Assembly (NCBI RefSeq): GCF_905475395.1
Contig: NC_058340.1
Span: 62,784,181-62,848,180 of the forward strand
Direction of reading: 5' to 3'
DNA length: 64,000 nucleotides
Source: Chrysoperla carnea
Lineage: Eukaryota > Arthropoda > Insecta > Neuroptera > Chrysopidae
The translations under genes and the position numbers were made by a program. Each line of letters starts with the position of its first letter. Position 1 is the stretch's first letter. Below, piece after piece: positions 13,229 to 24,301 of the stretch. The notes under the pieces are model-generated. The model was not told where the DNA came from and did no database searches. It was given only the letters and a program-made list of their open reading frames with translations.

Positions 13229-13501
13229 TTGCATTCTCAAAATCTTCAATATGTTTATCCAAATGTAGACATTGCTCTACGTATTTTTTTGAGTATTCCG
13301 GCTACGAACTGTTCAGGAGAAAGATCTTTTTCCACCTTGAAAAGAGTAAAAACGTATTTACGCGCAAGTATGGGCCAAGAGAGACTCAATGCTTTAGCAC
13401 TACTGTCAATTGAAGCTCAACTTGTTCAAGAAATTGATTACAACGACATAGTTGATGATTTTGCTCAGACGAAAGCAAGAAAGAAGATATTTAAAAATTA
13501 A
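13229..13501 (+). pseudogene. hAT transposase C-terminal dimerisation region
   Basis: The frame has the hallmark hATC motifs in order: a Tyr-Pro-Asn-Val-Asp start, RIFLSIPATNCSGERSFS, LKRVKTYLRASMGQERL and ALLSIEAQLVQEIDYND, ending DDFAQTKARKK. These match the dimerisation domain of hAT transposases, of the ZMYM1-like type often seen in insects. The catalytic DDE core and the N-terminal zinc finger are missing, so it cannot be an active transposase. It lies inside the element bounded by terminal repeats and target duplications. The upstream Met is probably not a real start. Confidence 0.85.
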
Positions 13502-14309
13502 GTTATACATTATATTTTAAGAAAACTGACTGTTGTTTATGTTGTTAATATTTATTTGTATTGTTCAACAATTGTATTTTTATGAAATAAATATTATTAT
13601 ATCTAAATAATATAAACGGATTCAAAAAAATAAAATTTCATCTTTTAAAAAGGGTGGCTAATCAGACAGGGCCTAGGGCGGCAAAATACTTAATCCGCCA
13701 CTGATGGGATCATTTTACCCACTATCCTTACAAAGTCGGTCAAAACGATCCCTTTTGAGAAATATTGAATAGTTCTAAAAATTTGAACAGATCAAAAGAA
13801 ATTTACATACCAATATTGTAACATTTGAATAAAGAATTTGAAAATGTTTCGACGTTGTAGGTATGTCGAATAGTTTGGCTATAAATTTCATTTTTTCTTA
13901 GAGGGATCATTTTAGACCACCTTCTTTTTATCGAGAATTAAAAATTTGATCGTACACTAGACACTTAGTTTATGTCTAGTCAAATGATATTTTTTCTAAA
14001 TTTTCGACACTTATATCTATAATATAAAACAATTGTCTGAATATTTATCATCATAATAATATTTAAATATAAATAAGTTTTTTTTAATTTAAATAAATAA
14101 ATTAATAACTATAAGTATTTATGAATTAAAAAATTTTTTACAAGTATATTTATTTAAAAGTAATATTAAATAAATATTTAATTTTATTAAAAAAAATTGC
14201 ACTTTTTGTGTTTATATATTTATATTTTCAATATCATCCACATTTGTTGTGCGCCATATAAAGTTCTACATTTTAAAATCTCTTCCAGCCTCAATCTCTC
14301 TTCAACAAA

Positions 14310-14695
14310 GGGTTTCCAAAAGGCATCCAATTTGATGGCGTTATATGGGTATCACTATACGAAATAACACAAATAAGTTTGACAGATATATTCACAAACA
14401 TCTGATTATAATAAATATAAATACTTATCTATGTAAATACCATATCCAGCTGTCTACACTAAACTAACTGATGGTCTATGACTCATACCACTATGACATC
14501 ACAGCAGGGCTTACCCGCGTTTTAGGTCGCGTGATATATAATTTAAAAATTACGATTTTTAATTTTAATATTTTAAAAGAAAAATGTGCTTTTATTACTC
14601 GAAATCAGAATATTTAATTATATTTTTACATAAATTTTAACTTTTTTCAAATTTCATGACTTATTTTTGACTAACGATAATACCCTATTGTTACC
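14310..14695 (+). repeat. dispersed repeat R2, copy 2
   Basis: The second R2 copy, in the same orientation as the first and about 3.3 kb from it. It shares GGGTATCACTATACGAAATA, AGTTTGACAGATATATTCA, GACATCACAGCAGGGCTTAC and the end ACTAACGATAATACCCTATT. It has an extra short block (CATGACTTATTTTTGACT) near the right end that the first copy lacks. Confidence 0.85.
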
Positions 14696-14999
14696 AAATG
14701 TTCTTATAAGACATCATAAAAGACTGATCTAGAATTTACAATATTTTAGGATGCGGTTTCATTTTAAATAAATAAATGTTCGAATGATTCACAACACAAT
14801 TTCTCCTAAAAAATCTATAAATTTTTGTGGTTTTGAATTTTTATTGCAAAAATCGTAGATATATGAATTAATTTAATTGTATTTATTATACAGAGTGTTC
14901 ATTGATGCCCGATTAAGAACATAAAAGACAATTTTTTTTATTAATTATACGACAAAAATTCAGTTTTCACAAAAATCGCGTACGTAAAAAATACGATTG

Positions 15000-15150
15000 C
15001 CATCCACGGATTGCCAGTTAGTCGGGTACAACTATTGCCCGTTAGTCGGGTACAACAGATTTTGATTGTTTTCAATAATTTTTATTAAGGTTTTAACTTT
15101 GATTTAAATAGTTTTTTTTTTAATTTCCACCGGCTAGTTTTGGAGAAATC
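15000..15150 (+). repeat. dispersed repeat R3, partial copy
   Basis: Matches the second half of the 11845-12300 repeat: TTAGTCGGGTACAAC (present twice in tandem here), TTTTCAATAATTTTTATT, GGTTTTAACTTTGATTTAAA and AGTTTTGGAGAAATC. The doubled TTAGTCGGGTACAAC unit is a small local duplication. No coding. Confidence 0.65.
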
Positions 15151-15744
15151 TATGAAAATATATCATCCATCTATCGTTTTACCACAAAACCAATGTTAAA
15201 TATGCCTACTTTAAAAGTCATGTATTTATTTAAATAATCGAGTCACCCTAAAAAAAATTTCAAAATTGATTTAGACTTAGTCCAACTTCATATAAAAAAA
15301 AATCAAGCCTATTATCCAAAATTGTTCTTTTGAACCCCATCGGTGGGTGTACACACTGCATATTTTACATGTATGCCAAAAACAATTTCCTTTGAAATGA
15401 TATCAATAATTTTATTACGCAACATAAAACGTATAAACACAAGCCACAATATAAGCGAATTGTTCGACATGAAACAGATAAAAAATGTTTTAAATTTAGT
15501 GTATTTATTTAATTTGAAATTCACTATTCGATATATATCGTTTATAGTTTTTAACCCATGTTAAAAATTCATACAAACTCCAGGCCTAATGAAGCTAGTA
15601 ACATAAATTTTAAAATTTTTTCATATAAATAAGTTAAATGCATTTGGTAACCTAATTTAATCTCAGTTGGTCAAAAGGTGTTTTTGAATACTCTTTTACA
15701 AAAAAATTTTTATATTTATATCATGTGTATATGTAATATATATC
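15151..15744. other. AT-rich stretch, no gene seen
   Basis: Open frames on both strands around 15312-15564 overlap each other, have AT-driven composition and match nothing I know. I see no splice-bounded exon. Confidence 0.4.
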
Positions 15745-16270
15745 AGGTATAGTAAGTTTAGTCCCAAAAGTGTAAAGCTTGAAAATATTGATGCTACGAA
15801 CAAAATTTTGCTATAGGTATTTATAAAACCACTTCATTGGTCCAATTCTGGTTGTCCGTCTGTCTGCCTGTCTGTCCGTCTGTCATCACGATAACTCAAA
15901 AATGAAAAGAGATATCAAGTTGAATTTTGTATAGCGTGTTCAGGACGTAAAAAATGAGGCCGAGTTTGTAAAAGAGCAACATAGGTCAATTGGGTTTTGT
16001 GTGCGCAGGATCCATCTTGTAAACCGTTAGAGATAGAACAAAAGTTTAAATGTAGAAAATGTTTCTTATAATAAAAAAAACAACTTTTGTTTTAAACATT
16101 TTTTCTTAAACATCACTGTTTACCCCTGAGAGCGCAAATTAGGCGCATATTGTATTGTAGATATGTATAATATGGGAATATCATAGTCATTTATGTGTGA
16201 CATGTGTATACATGATATTTCAACAATTAACTCAGTCAATTGTTTGTTTTCACTTGTTTTAAATATATTT
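15745..16270 (+). repeat. dispersed repeat R1, copy 2 (left arm of a fold-back)
   Basis: The best-preserved plus-strand copy of R1. It includes the TGTCCGTCTGTCTGCC run near 15850, GTTCAGGACGTAAAAAATGA, AGCAACATAGGTCAATTGGG and AACCGTTAGAGATAGAACAA, and ends in the near-palindrome at 16222-16244. The inverted copy at 16895-17292 makes a fold-back with a spacer of about 620 bp. Confidence 0.8.
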
Positions 16271-16894
16271 TCTTGCAAATCATATCATTTTAAATTTTAA
16301 TTTAACTGAACTATTTAGAGAATTTACCTATGAAAAACAATAAGATTATCGTAGAATTATGTTTCGCATACTGAATTATCGTACAATTTTTCCACATGCG
16401 GCGATTAACGACACATACATGTTTTATTGCAACAGGGACTGAATCTATTCATACGTCGGTCATGTATAATAAATAATAGTTTTGGCAGAATATTAATAAA
16501 ATAATGTAATAAAAATTATAACTTAAAAAAATTTATAAATTTATACCTACATTTATTTATAATTATGTTATTTTAAGTATCCGAATTTCATACATGAATG
16601 AATATGAAATATACTTAAAAATAAAACACTTATAAATGATATAAAACCATAAAATTATATATTTATCTAAAATATCTAAATTAATATTATTAAAATTTTA
16701 TAAGTTACACAATTGCATGCATTTAAATCTTCATTTTACTTTGATTGGTATTCGTTGTGTGCGTAGTCATGGTAGGGACAATAAAATCGATGCCAGCGCT
16801 TTCAGTAAAAAATTTTGGCGACAAAGGAGGCTGTTATAACTAATTTGCAATTCTTTACATGTTAATGTTATAGAAAATGTCAAATTAAAATTAT
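16271..16894. other. spacer between the two R1 arms
   Basis: AT-rich, no coding frame. This is either the internal part of a fold-back element or host DNA caught between two independent R1 insertions. It is not repeated elsewhere in the window. Confidence 0.4.
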
Positions 16895-17292
16895 TGAAAA
16901 ACACTAATTAATTAAACTTAATGCATTAACAAGTGAAACCAAACAATTGACTGAGTTAATTGTTGAAATACCATGTATAGACAGTGTTGATTACTCATCA
17001 TATCACACATATAAATATACATGTCACACATACATAACTGATGATCCCATATTAATACATACTATAAAATTTGCATCTAATGAGTGCTCTCGTGAGTAAA
17101 AAGTGATGTTTACAAAAAAATGTTTCAAACAAAAGTTGTTTATATTTCGATAAGAAACATTTTTTACATTTAAACTTTTGTCCTATTTTTAACGGTTTAC
17201 AAGATGGGTTCTATGGACCCAACACCCAATTGACCTATGTTTCTCATTTACGAACTCGACCTCACTTTTTACGTCCTAAGCATACCTAGAAA
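16895..17292 (-). repeat. dispersed repeat R1, copy 3 (right arm of a fold-back)
   Basis: The reverse complement of R1: the near-palindrome at 16942-16964, then ATGAGTGCTCTCGTGAGTAA, AACAAAAGTTGTTTATA, AACGGTTTACAAGATGGG, GACCTATGTTTCTCATTTAC and CACTTTTTACGTCC. Together with 15745-16270 it forms a long inverted pair. Confidence 0.8.
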
Positions 17293-17524
17293 GTGCATAT
17301 CATGTATATAGTCGAGGAAACGAAACACTATAAACAGTCAAAGTTCGAAAATGCGGTTGAATGCGGTTTTCTGCATTCGATTCGTTAGACCGTCAGCAAA
17401 TTTTGTAACTTAAATTGATTTATAAGAAATTAAACATATGCAATTTACATAAAAATATAAATGTAAATGTAAATATACTAATTTCATAATTCGGTTAATA
17501 GTGATGAAAATGATTCCAAACTTG

Positions 17525-17670
17525 TTATTACTCGGGTGTTTTTTGGGTCGCTAAACATGAATATCGCCACAGAGAAGGGTACCCAGAGTATCCGAGGCAC
17601 CAGTATCTGGGAGCCAAATTCTGTCGCGATATTCGTGTTCAGCGACACCAAAAACCCCCCAGTAACGAGT
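17525..17670. repeat. snap-back inverted repeat around a short core
   Basis: The left arm (about 17525-17576; TTTTTGGGTCGCT, ATGAATATCGCCACAGAG) and the right arm (about 17614-17670; CTGTCGCGATATTCGTG, AGCGACACCAAAAACC) are imperfect inverted copies about 40 bp apart. Because of this symmetry both strands carry similar open frames (SVAIFVFSD-like peptides on each). These come from the palindrome and are not two genes. The GC content is higher than its surroundings, which suggests a mobile-element fragment. Confidence 0.75.
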
Positions 17671-18174
17671 TTGGGTCGATTATATAACGAATTTCCCGAA
17701 AACACTAGAAGACGATGGGGATACCGTTTACCCTGGGCACCCCAACAATCTTGATGTTTAATATTATTGTGCTATTACTGAACATCAAAATTCACTGCCC
17801 ATTATAGGATCAAATTGAATAAATCATTTCAGATTGATTCAATTTTTATTTAATTTGTGTGTAGGTGTTTTAAATTAAAATTGCTTTTAATTTTTTATTC
17901 TGTTGCTTATTCATCAGTAAATACAAGGTATATATTTTACATTATAATAATAATGTTTAAAACGTCTCGACGTACTCCAATCAACAGTGTACAAATATTG
18001 ATTTTTCAAGTAAATTGAAAAATCTCTCTATATTAATACGCCAGTTAAAAAACCCGAAAAAAAATTTTGTGCTTCAAATTTTCGATATTTTTCAGTTTTT
18101 TAAGAATTACGCAGTAGCATTCACACTCCCTTAAGAGGTCCAAATAACATACCAAAAAAGCAGCTTTACATTGC

Positions 18175-18620
18175 CTTCCGGCCGGCATTTGTACTGGTTT
18201 TGTGTACCCTTTTTGTACGAAAAAGGGTTGCCCCTTCCCCGGTCACTACTTAATTAACCATTTGGAGCTGTTTAAGTGCTTTGACGTCGACGGACTTTAG
18301 ATCGGAGAGGTCGTCAAAGAGAGGCTGGCTCAAGTAAGTCCATCTCCCCATGGCAAGAGCTTAGCAGTGACAGAGAAGACGAGACATAGTCTTCTCCTCC
18401 TCATCACAGTAACAGCTCTTGCAGGAGTCGTGATACACTGCCAGCCAGGCCCAGGCGTTCAGCATGCCTACCGCCCAACCAGTGTCCTGTAATAACCGCA
18501 ACAACATTGCTAACAGAGGCCCTTGGAAGTGATATAAGATCTTCAGAACGCCTACGATTGTACTCAGACCATATCTGTCTTGTACGTTTCTCCCTCCTTC
18601 TGAGATTGGCCTTTTTTTAA
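18175..18620 (-). pseudogene. LINE 3' coding end (non-LTR retrotransposon fragment)
   Basis: On the minus strand the translation carries motifs typical of the end of a LINE second ORF: ISLPRASVSNVVAVITGHW, then GGRHAERLGL, a Cys-rich SCKSCYCDEEEKTMSRLLCHC-type block split over frames, then ALAMGRWTYLSQPLFDDL and a tail DVKALKQLQMVN with a stop at 18250-18252. The ITGHW...GRHAERLG pattern precedes the terminal Cys/His motif in jockey/I-like elements of insects. The frame changes more than once and a stop interrupts the Cys block, so it is a dead 5'-truncated copy. Composition is clearly GC-richer than the flanks. Confidence 0.8.
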
Positions 18621-21212
18621 GATATCCGCTTTGAGGAGCGACTTTCAGTTCGCAAATGAAACTCCCGGATATTTATTGATACTTGGACAGCATTGTGCCA
18701 TTTCTGGCAAACTCGCCTTCACAATTTCCTGACTTCACAATCTTAAAAAATGTAATCCACCACCTTGATTGATTGTGCAAAATTTCAAATCGATATTCTT
18801 ATAAATAACGAAAATATGAGAGAAAATATCTTCATCTTAAATGCGACTCACTGTATATATCAAATGTTAAATTTTTAAACTACACGAAAATATTATTGTA
18901 TGATTGGAATTTTCATAATTTTTGTTTATATGCGTATGAAAATTGTATAAAAGAAACGATTATTTAATCGTTATTTAAACACTAAACGCTTAATTATTTA
19001 AACACAATCGAAATTATATTATCCAAATTATAAGAAATATATCGTACACATAATTATACAAAAGCATAGTTTTAGTTTAAAAATAACTTATGAAAGAATT
19101 ACAGATCCCTTGTATATAAGTGTATATATTTCTGTAAAATATGACTCTTAAAATAATCCACGGTTAAGATATTTATAGGTTCCACTCAGTAATTGTAAAA
19201 AAAATAATTCTTTTATTCAGTTCATTTTTACTCAAAAACTGGAAAATTATTTACAAAAAAAAAAAAAAATCTTTTAAAATAATTTTTTATATTTTTTCTC
19301 CTGAAATTACCTGTACAGGGATTGTGACATGACCATTCATTTGAGTACATTTTAGGTGTTGAAAACAGAGAAATCTGGAAGATATATAATATGAGGCAAA
19401 AAAACCATGTTTTGGTACTTTTTTGAGAGCGGACTGCAAAACCACTTGACCCATCGGTAACCGGCTCAAACTTTGTAATAAAGCGGCAATCAAACCCGTA
19501 AAAATAATGGGCTATAGCAACCCTACAAAACCGAAGAAATTTGTAGCGCCATATTGAGATACCAACTTTACCCATGAGGTAACCGGCTAATTTTCCGGTA
19601 ACCGTGTAATTTTTTTTTAAAACGAAAGGAATAGAAAAAAATATTTCCATTGCGAAGTTAATTATGGATTTTCATAATTGACTTCTAAAAAAGAAAAAAA
19701 GCTAACCCAAGTTAGTTTTCTGACTAACTTAAGAGAATTTCAATGAATTCAGTATTAGGCCATCGATTTCAATATATCTTTCGTTAAAATTTGAAAATGG
19801 GGAGAATAGATGGCAAGATCTGAAATCAAAATTAAAATCGATCTTATTCTTGCAAAACAGCTTTTAATATGTACTCTCTAATATTGCAATTGCAGATTAT
19901 GACGTCATCAAGTGTTATTTTCCTATCTTTCTATTTACATTTAAATCCTTCATAATTTTGTAGTTATTGATGTTATGCAAAAATTTCACACGATTTTTTG
20001 GCTCGATAACGAACGTCCTTTGAAGCAATAAAGGTCCATTCTTTCAACACCTGGCTATATTTCCTCTTTTTATTTTCTTGTTTTTTATATCTACTTTTTA
20101 AATTTTTAAATTACATTCGACTTTAATCAAAAAGTAAAAGCTATTATAGTATTTTATAATTTATCTTTATTTTAATTAATTGTTCCGACGAAGAGAAATC
20201 ATACAACCCCCTATATGATTAAATTTGGGATACGACACGATTTCGCTGATGAAAAATCGATAGTTTTGATTAATGATGAAATATATTATAAAATTAGCGA
20301 AAATACCTATAAGTTTATTATTATAATTAAGAAAATATGACGCTATTAAAAATAAAATGTTTATTTCGATAACACCACTAAATTATTTAATAAAACAATT
20401 TTATTACAAATAATTTCAAGATATCAGACGCGGATTCAAGGGGGGTCACATGGGTCAAGACTCCCAAGACTTTCAAAATTTTTTGCTAAAAAACTTCACA
20501 ATATATCAACTTTAAAATCGAGAAAGAAAAAAAAAACTTATAAGCAAATGTAAAAACGACTATTTTCACTCATTTTTTCAAGTTTTCTCGGCACCTACGC
20601 ATCCAAATGGGACCCACCATACGTCAATCGAAAGGTTTTTTTGGAATCTAGAATTTCCAATTTAATTTTGTTGCATCGTCAACTTTTTTTAATCGCAACA
20701 AAACCGTTTTTTTGTCTTTTGCGAATTTTTTTGATTAACTTAGCCATTGATTAGCCGTAAACGTAAAGTGTTATATTTCTTGACTTATTTCCTAAAAACA
20801 AAAAATTCGTTCTCTAGCAACGTATTTTTTGTTTTATAATATCAATTTTGTAATCCGTTTCATAGATTAATTGGATTACAAATAGATTTTGTATATGTAG
20901 TTTTATTTTAAATCATTTTTTTTTTTTATTAATGTACAAGTTTAGGCAATACTCATGGCAAATTTATAAAAAAAGTTGCATAAATAGTACCAGTATAAAT
21001 AAAATAAAATCTTTAACTTTTAAAATTTTTGTTATTAAAGATCGCATTATTAACCTACCCTACTACTACTTAATTTAAAAAACATAAAGTTACATTATTT
21101 TGTTTTTAATTCCTTTTTGTACAGTTTTTCAAATTTTGGTGAATTTTAATGGAAGGAAGCAATTGATTTCATGCACGGAAAATACATCAGTTAAAGATTC
21201 GAATAAACTTAC
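18621..21212. other. intergenic or intronic DNA, one GC-richer block
   Basis: No supported gene. A block at about 19300-19610 has an open frame on minus and repeated GGTAACCGGCT-like words. It looks like a mobile-element fragment, but I recognise no domain. 20433-20470 (CAGACGCGGATTC, GGGGGGTCAC) resembles a single hAT-type terminus without a partner end. This stretch is probably intron 1 of the potassium channel gene whose first exon follows. Confidence 0.4.
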
Positions 21213-21374
21213 CAAACCACCCGCAACAGTATAAATCATTAATATAACTAAGAGTCCAATATGTGATAAAGCATTATTTATTTTTAATTTTAACCAAAAA
21301 CTTTTCATTTTCGCACAACATGAACTTTTATGATCTTCCATAATTCGAACAGTTGTATTATTTTCTAAACCCAT
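21213..21374 (-). CDS. two-pore-domain potassium channel, first coding exon
   Basis: 54 codons from ATG to a strong donor (GGTTTG|GTAAGT), phase 0. Residues 1-30 form a basic cytosolic N terminus with the pair CC at 19-20 (SSCCAKMKSFWLKLK). Residues about 35-54 form the start of a first membrane helix, ALSHIGLLVILMIYTVAGGL. A cytosolic Cys/basic segment, then SHIGL, then YT.xGG/A just before a phase-0 intron is characteristic of KCNK/TWiK-type K2P channels, which pass background potassium current at the plasma membrane. The selectivity filters are not in this exon and I found no later exon, so they lie beyond a long intron to the left. It is divergent from TIPRL with about 520 bp between start codons. 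Reading on past the donor gives SLFESL, a less likely alternative. Confidence 0.7.
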
Positions 21375-21893
21375 TTTTTTTTAAATTAATTAATTCATTT
21401 TAAAAGTTCGGAAAGTTTTTTTACTTTAAAATTCAACAATAAAAATCAATTGTTTAAAAAAAATATATATATATCTTAGTAATAGTTAAACAAAATTATG
21501 AAATCATATTGAATATGGATAAACAAGAAAAAAAAATTTTAAAAACACATAAAACTTAAAAATATTGTAAAAATTTTTAAATAGTAGTTGTTACTATAAG
21601 GCGTCGCGACGCAGTCTAAAATTTAAATTCAAGGAAGACGCTGTACGAGATTTTGATGACAAAGATGCTGGAAAAAAAACCGCCACTAATATCATAAACA
21701 TTTATAAATCATGCGCAGTAATAATACATTTTGACATCTGTATAATTGATGTATAAACGAAAACGAAAATATACAAAATAAATTTTTTTTTACTCAAATC
21801 AAACTAAGTAAAATAGGTAAATTATTTTTGTTTTGATTTAAATAAATTTTGGGGAGTAATTTCTTTAATTTAATTTCAGGTTAAGTGCAGAAA
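21375..21893. promoter_or_regulatory. shared upstream region between the K2P channel and TIPRL
   Basis: About 520 bp separates the two divergent start codons. It probably carries both promoters. A likely TIPRL 5' UTR intron is visible: donor AATAG|GTAAAT near 21815 and acceptor TTTAATTTCAG at about 21880. No TATA box or initiator could be assigned with confidence. Confidence 0.45.
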
Positions 21894-23374
21894 ATGGCAA
21901 CTGAAGAATTAGCCACTGATGAAACAATTTTAAACATAAAACGTTTACCCGTTACATCAGAAGAATTTCCATTTAATGAATGGCTAATTAAATATGAGCA
22001 ATCACATATTTTACACTCGCAATGTTCAAAAAAAGGTGCTTGTAATAGTTGTACGAATATAAACGATCGTTGTTTATTTTGCCAATATACTTCTCAGTTA
22101 GAATTACCACATTTACCAGATATGGTCTTTCCAAATAATATACTATTGTTGAAACATAAATCAGGTTGCGAATTAAAATTTAATGCATTGGATGCATTAC
22201 AACGTGTAAGTAATGGTAAATTAAATTTACAAGTTGATGTTGCTGAGGCATGGCAAGAAGCAAGACCAGGTACAAATTTAGATAATCGAGCAAAAAAATT
22301 TGATTGGACATTTACAACGGATTATATGGGTACAATGTCGAATGATTTTATTGAAGAAGATACCAGTGAACGTATTGATATTGAAAAGTTAAAGCAACGT
22401 GAGAAAATATTATTTTTTCATGAATTATCGTTGTATGAAGATGAATTACATGATCATGGCATTGCTTCGTTGAACGTAAAAATTGTAAGTTTTAAAATTA
22501 TTTAGATATCGTATTATAGTACACAAAATGAACGCACCCTGATAAAAAAGTCCTATTCAATTCCGATTAAAATTTCCAGTTCATTCCGATTGAATCCAGT
22601 ATAACCCAATATCAAATTTCCAATTCGATCCCATTCATGAATTAGAACCAATTGGAAATTTCCGATTAGATTTATTAAATTGAATCGGAATTCAATCGGA
22701 ATGAATTGGAAATTTTTTCCAATTAAATCCGATTCATTTATATCAAATTTTGATTCAAAATTTTAATTGGTTTCAATTGAAATGAATCGGAAATTTTTCC
22801 CTAATTGAATCCTATTAATTCCGATTGCTTGAATTGGAAATTTATGATTCAGGGATCGGACTTTTTTTATCAGGGACCCCATTGAAACTTAGCCATATTT
22901 TAAATATAACGCAATACTTATTGCAAATTGCATAATAGCGCTGCGGTCGATTTAGCTCTCCCCCTCCGCCTTCTTTGCTCCATGCCAGTACATTTTTTAC
23001 TTATTTTTATGGTTTAAAAAATCTAAATAGTTAGAATAGAAGCCGAAATTTTACTTTTGGTTGAAAATAGTGGTTTCCGCTGAAAACTGGTTAAAATATA
23101 ATTTTCTTTGTTTTAGCGTGTGATGCCAAGTTCATTTTTTATATTACTACGATATTTCTTACGAGTAGATAATGTGATGGCACGAATAAATGATACACGA
23201 ATTTATTACGAAGTTGGTTCACCATATTTATTACGAGAGTATACATCAAAACAAGCAGATTATAAGGACTTATCACTACCAATCGCTATTTATACTGATC
23301 CTAGTCAATTAGCGCAGTATTTGACATTAAAATCCAGTAATTATAAAAAAATAATCATACCAGGCGCAAGTTAA
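21894..23374 (+). CDS. TIPRL: TIP41-like protein (TOR/PP2A signalling regulator)
   Basis: Two exons, 21894-22484 and 23117-23374, joined in phase 0 (donor ATT|GTAAGT, acceptor TTTTAG|CGT), give 282 residues against about 272 in human. TIP41 family hallmarks are clear: LPHLPDMVFPNN, FNALDAL, AEAWQEAR, FDWTFTTDY at 136-144, ERIDIEKLKQREKILFF, YEDELHDHGI, then RVMPSSFFILLRYFLRVD and TRIYYE...YLLREY. The family binds the catalytic subunits of PP2A, PP4 and PP6 and modulates TOR and DNA-damage signalling. I chose the ATG at 21894 because the upstream in-frame ATG lies next to a probable 5' UTR acceptor. Odd point: residues 44-63 hold five cysteines in a C-x5-C-x2-C-x6-C-x2-C pattern, which I do not recall in vertebrate TIPRL. 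The intron carries a MITE. AATAAA follows at 23447. Confidence 0.95.
22537..22875. mobile_element. MITE with CCCTGATAAAAAAGTCC ends, inside the TIPRL intron
   Basis: The outer ends CCCTGATAAAAAAGTCC and GGACTTTTTTTATCAGGG are inverted repeats. The 339-bp interior is made almost wholly of short reiterated words (AATTGGAAATTT, TTCCGATT, AATCGGAAT) in both orientations, so the whole element can fold on itself. A partial relative is at 55868-55998. I could not define a target duplication. It lies wholly within an intron, about 50 bp past the donor and 240 bp before the acceptor. Confidence 0.85.
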
Positions 23375-24301
23375 ACGCAACTAATTTTTTTCAGTTCATG
23401 TACTATAAATATTATCGATTATATTATACTGTAATTTTTTTAAAAAATAAATTACTTATTTAATTCTTAAATTCCTTGTATTTTTAATTGTCCTAATGGA
23501 AAGTTGGCATTAAAAACTAATGATTATCATCGAAGTTTGTATTTTGTTATTCGTTTCTATTCACTGATAAAAATAACTAATCATGCAATCTGAGTCGTTA
23601 ATTTTTAACAATCAGTACCTATCCATAATAGTCGCATCAATGAATGTTTTTACTCGGAAGTCCTCAATAGTAGCTCCGATTTTGATGATTCTTTTAAAAA
23701 AGATTTTTTTTTTTGTATTATTGAAAATCAAAAACCTTTCAAAGGGAGGAAAATAATCTGGAGGGGCTAAAGGCAATGTGTCGACTGATATATCCACGCC
23801 CTGCCAAAATCGTTAATGATAGAAGTTTGAAATTTCGATAGGATATAAATTTTATACCGTAGAAGAAAACGATTTTTCGAAATTCAAGAAAATATATACA
23901 AACTATCATTTTTGAGTTAAATACTTAACCGATTTTAAAAATTCTTTCACCTATAGGGTGCTAAGGAAAAAATCACGCAGGAGTGTTAAACAATATAAAT
24001 AACTAGCAGTTATCCAACTTATAGTCTTCAATTCCCTACTGACGCCATGGTGCTTAAACTTACTTTTTCATATAAAAGCTTCATTTTCAAAATTATTCCT
24101 GGCAGATCATTTCACCCGAAAAATTTTAGCATGGGCTTGTAGACTATTATTGAGTTGCTAATATGTATATCTTAATATACGACAAATATAAAATTATTGA
24201 AGTTGAAAAACAGAAAAATTAGGCATCTTAAGAAATATAACTAACAAAATCTATAAAAAATAACATTTAATAGATACAAATAAATACAAGTTATAATAAA
24301 T
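23375..24301. other. intergenic space between convergent TIPRL and TADA1
   Basis: Holds the TIPRL 3' UTR with AATAAA at 23447-23452, then AT-rich DNA. No further gene. The 61-residue frame at 23612-23797 matches nothing I know. Confidence 0.5.

Larger units (their letters stand above)
12452..13703 (+). mobile_element. hAT transposon remnant with intact 8-bp target duplication
   Basis: The element is flanked on both sides by ATGGGATC (12444-12451 and 13704-13711), the 8-bp duplication expected of hAT. The ends are CAGTGATGGATTACC on the left and AATCCGCCACTG on the right, with GCCTAGGC/GCCTAGGGCGGC blocks just inside, so the terminal repeats are imperfect but clear. Only the C-terminal dimerisation part of a transposase remains (13229-13501). 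A second hAT-like element is inserted near the left end (12485-12780). A perfect 15-bp hairpin (TGTGAGTGCAATACT) lies at 12973-13007. At 1252 bp including the nested insert it is an internally deleted, non-autonomous copy. Confidence 0.88.

Noticed and set aside
17484-17754. Overlapping genes on both strands
   Set aside because: Similarity of the two peptides follows from the palindrome itself; no splice or homology support.
19228-19650. 140-residue open frame on minus
   Set aside because: Two overlapping frames in a GC-richer, repeat-like block; no recognisable domain or exon borders.
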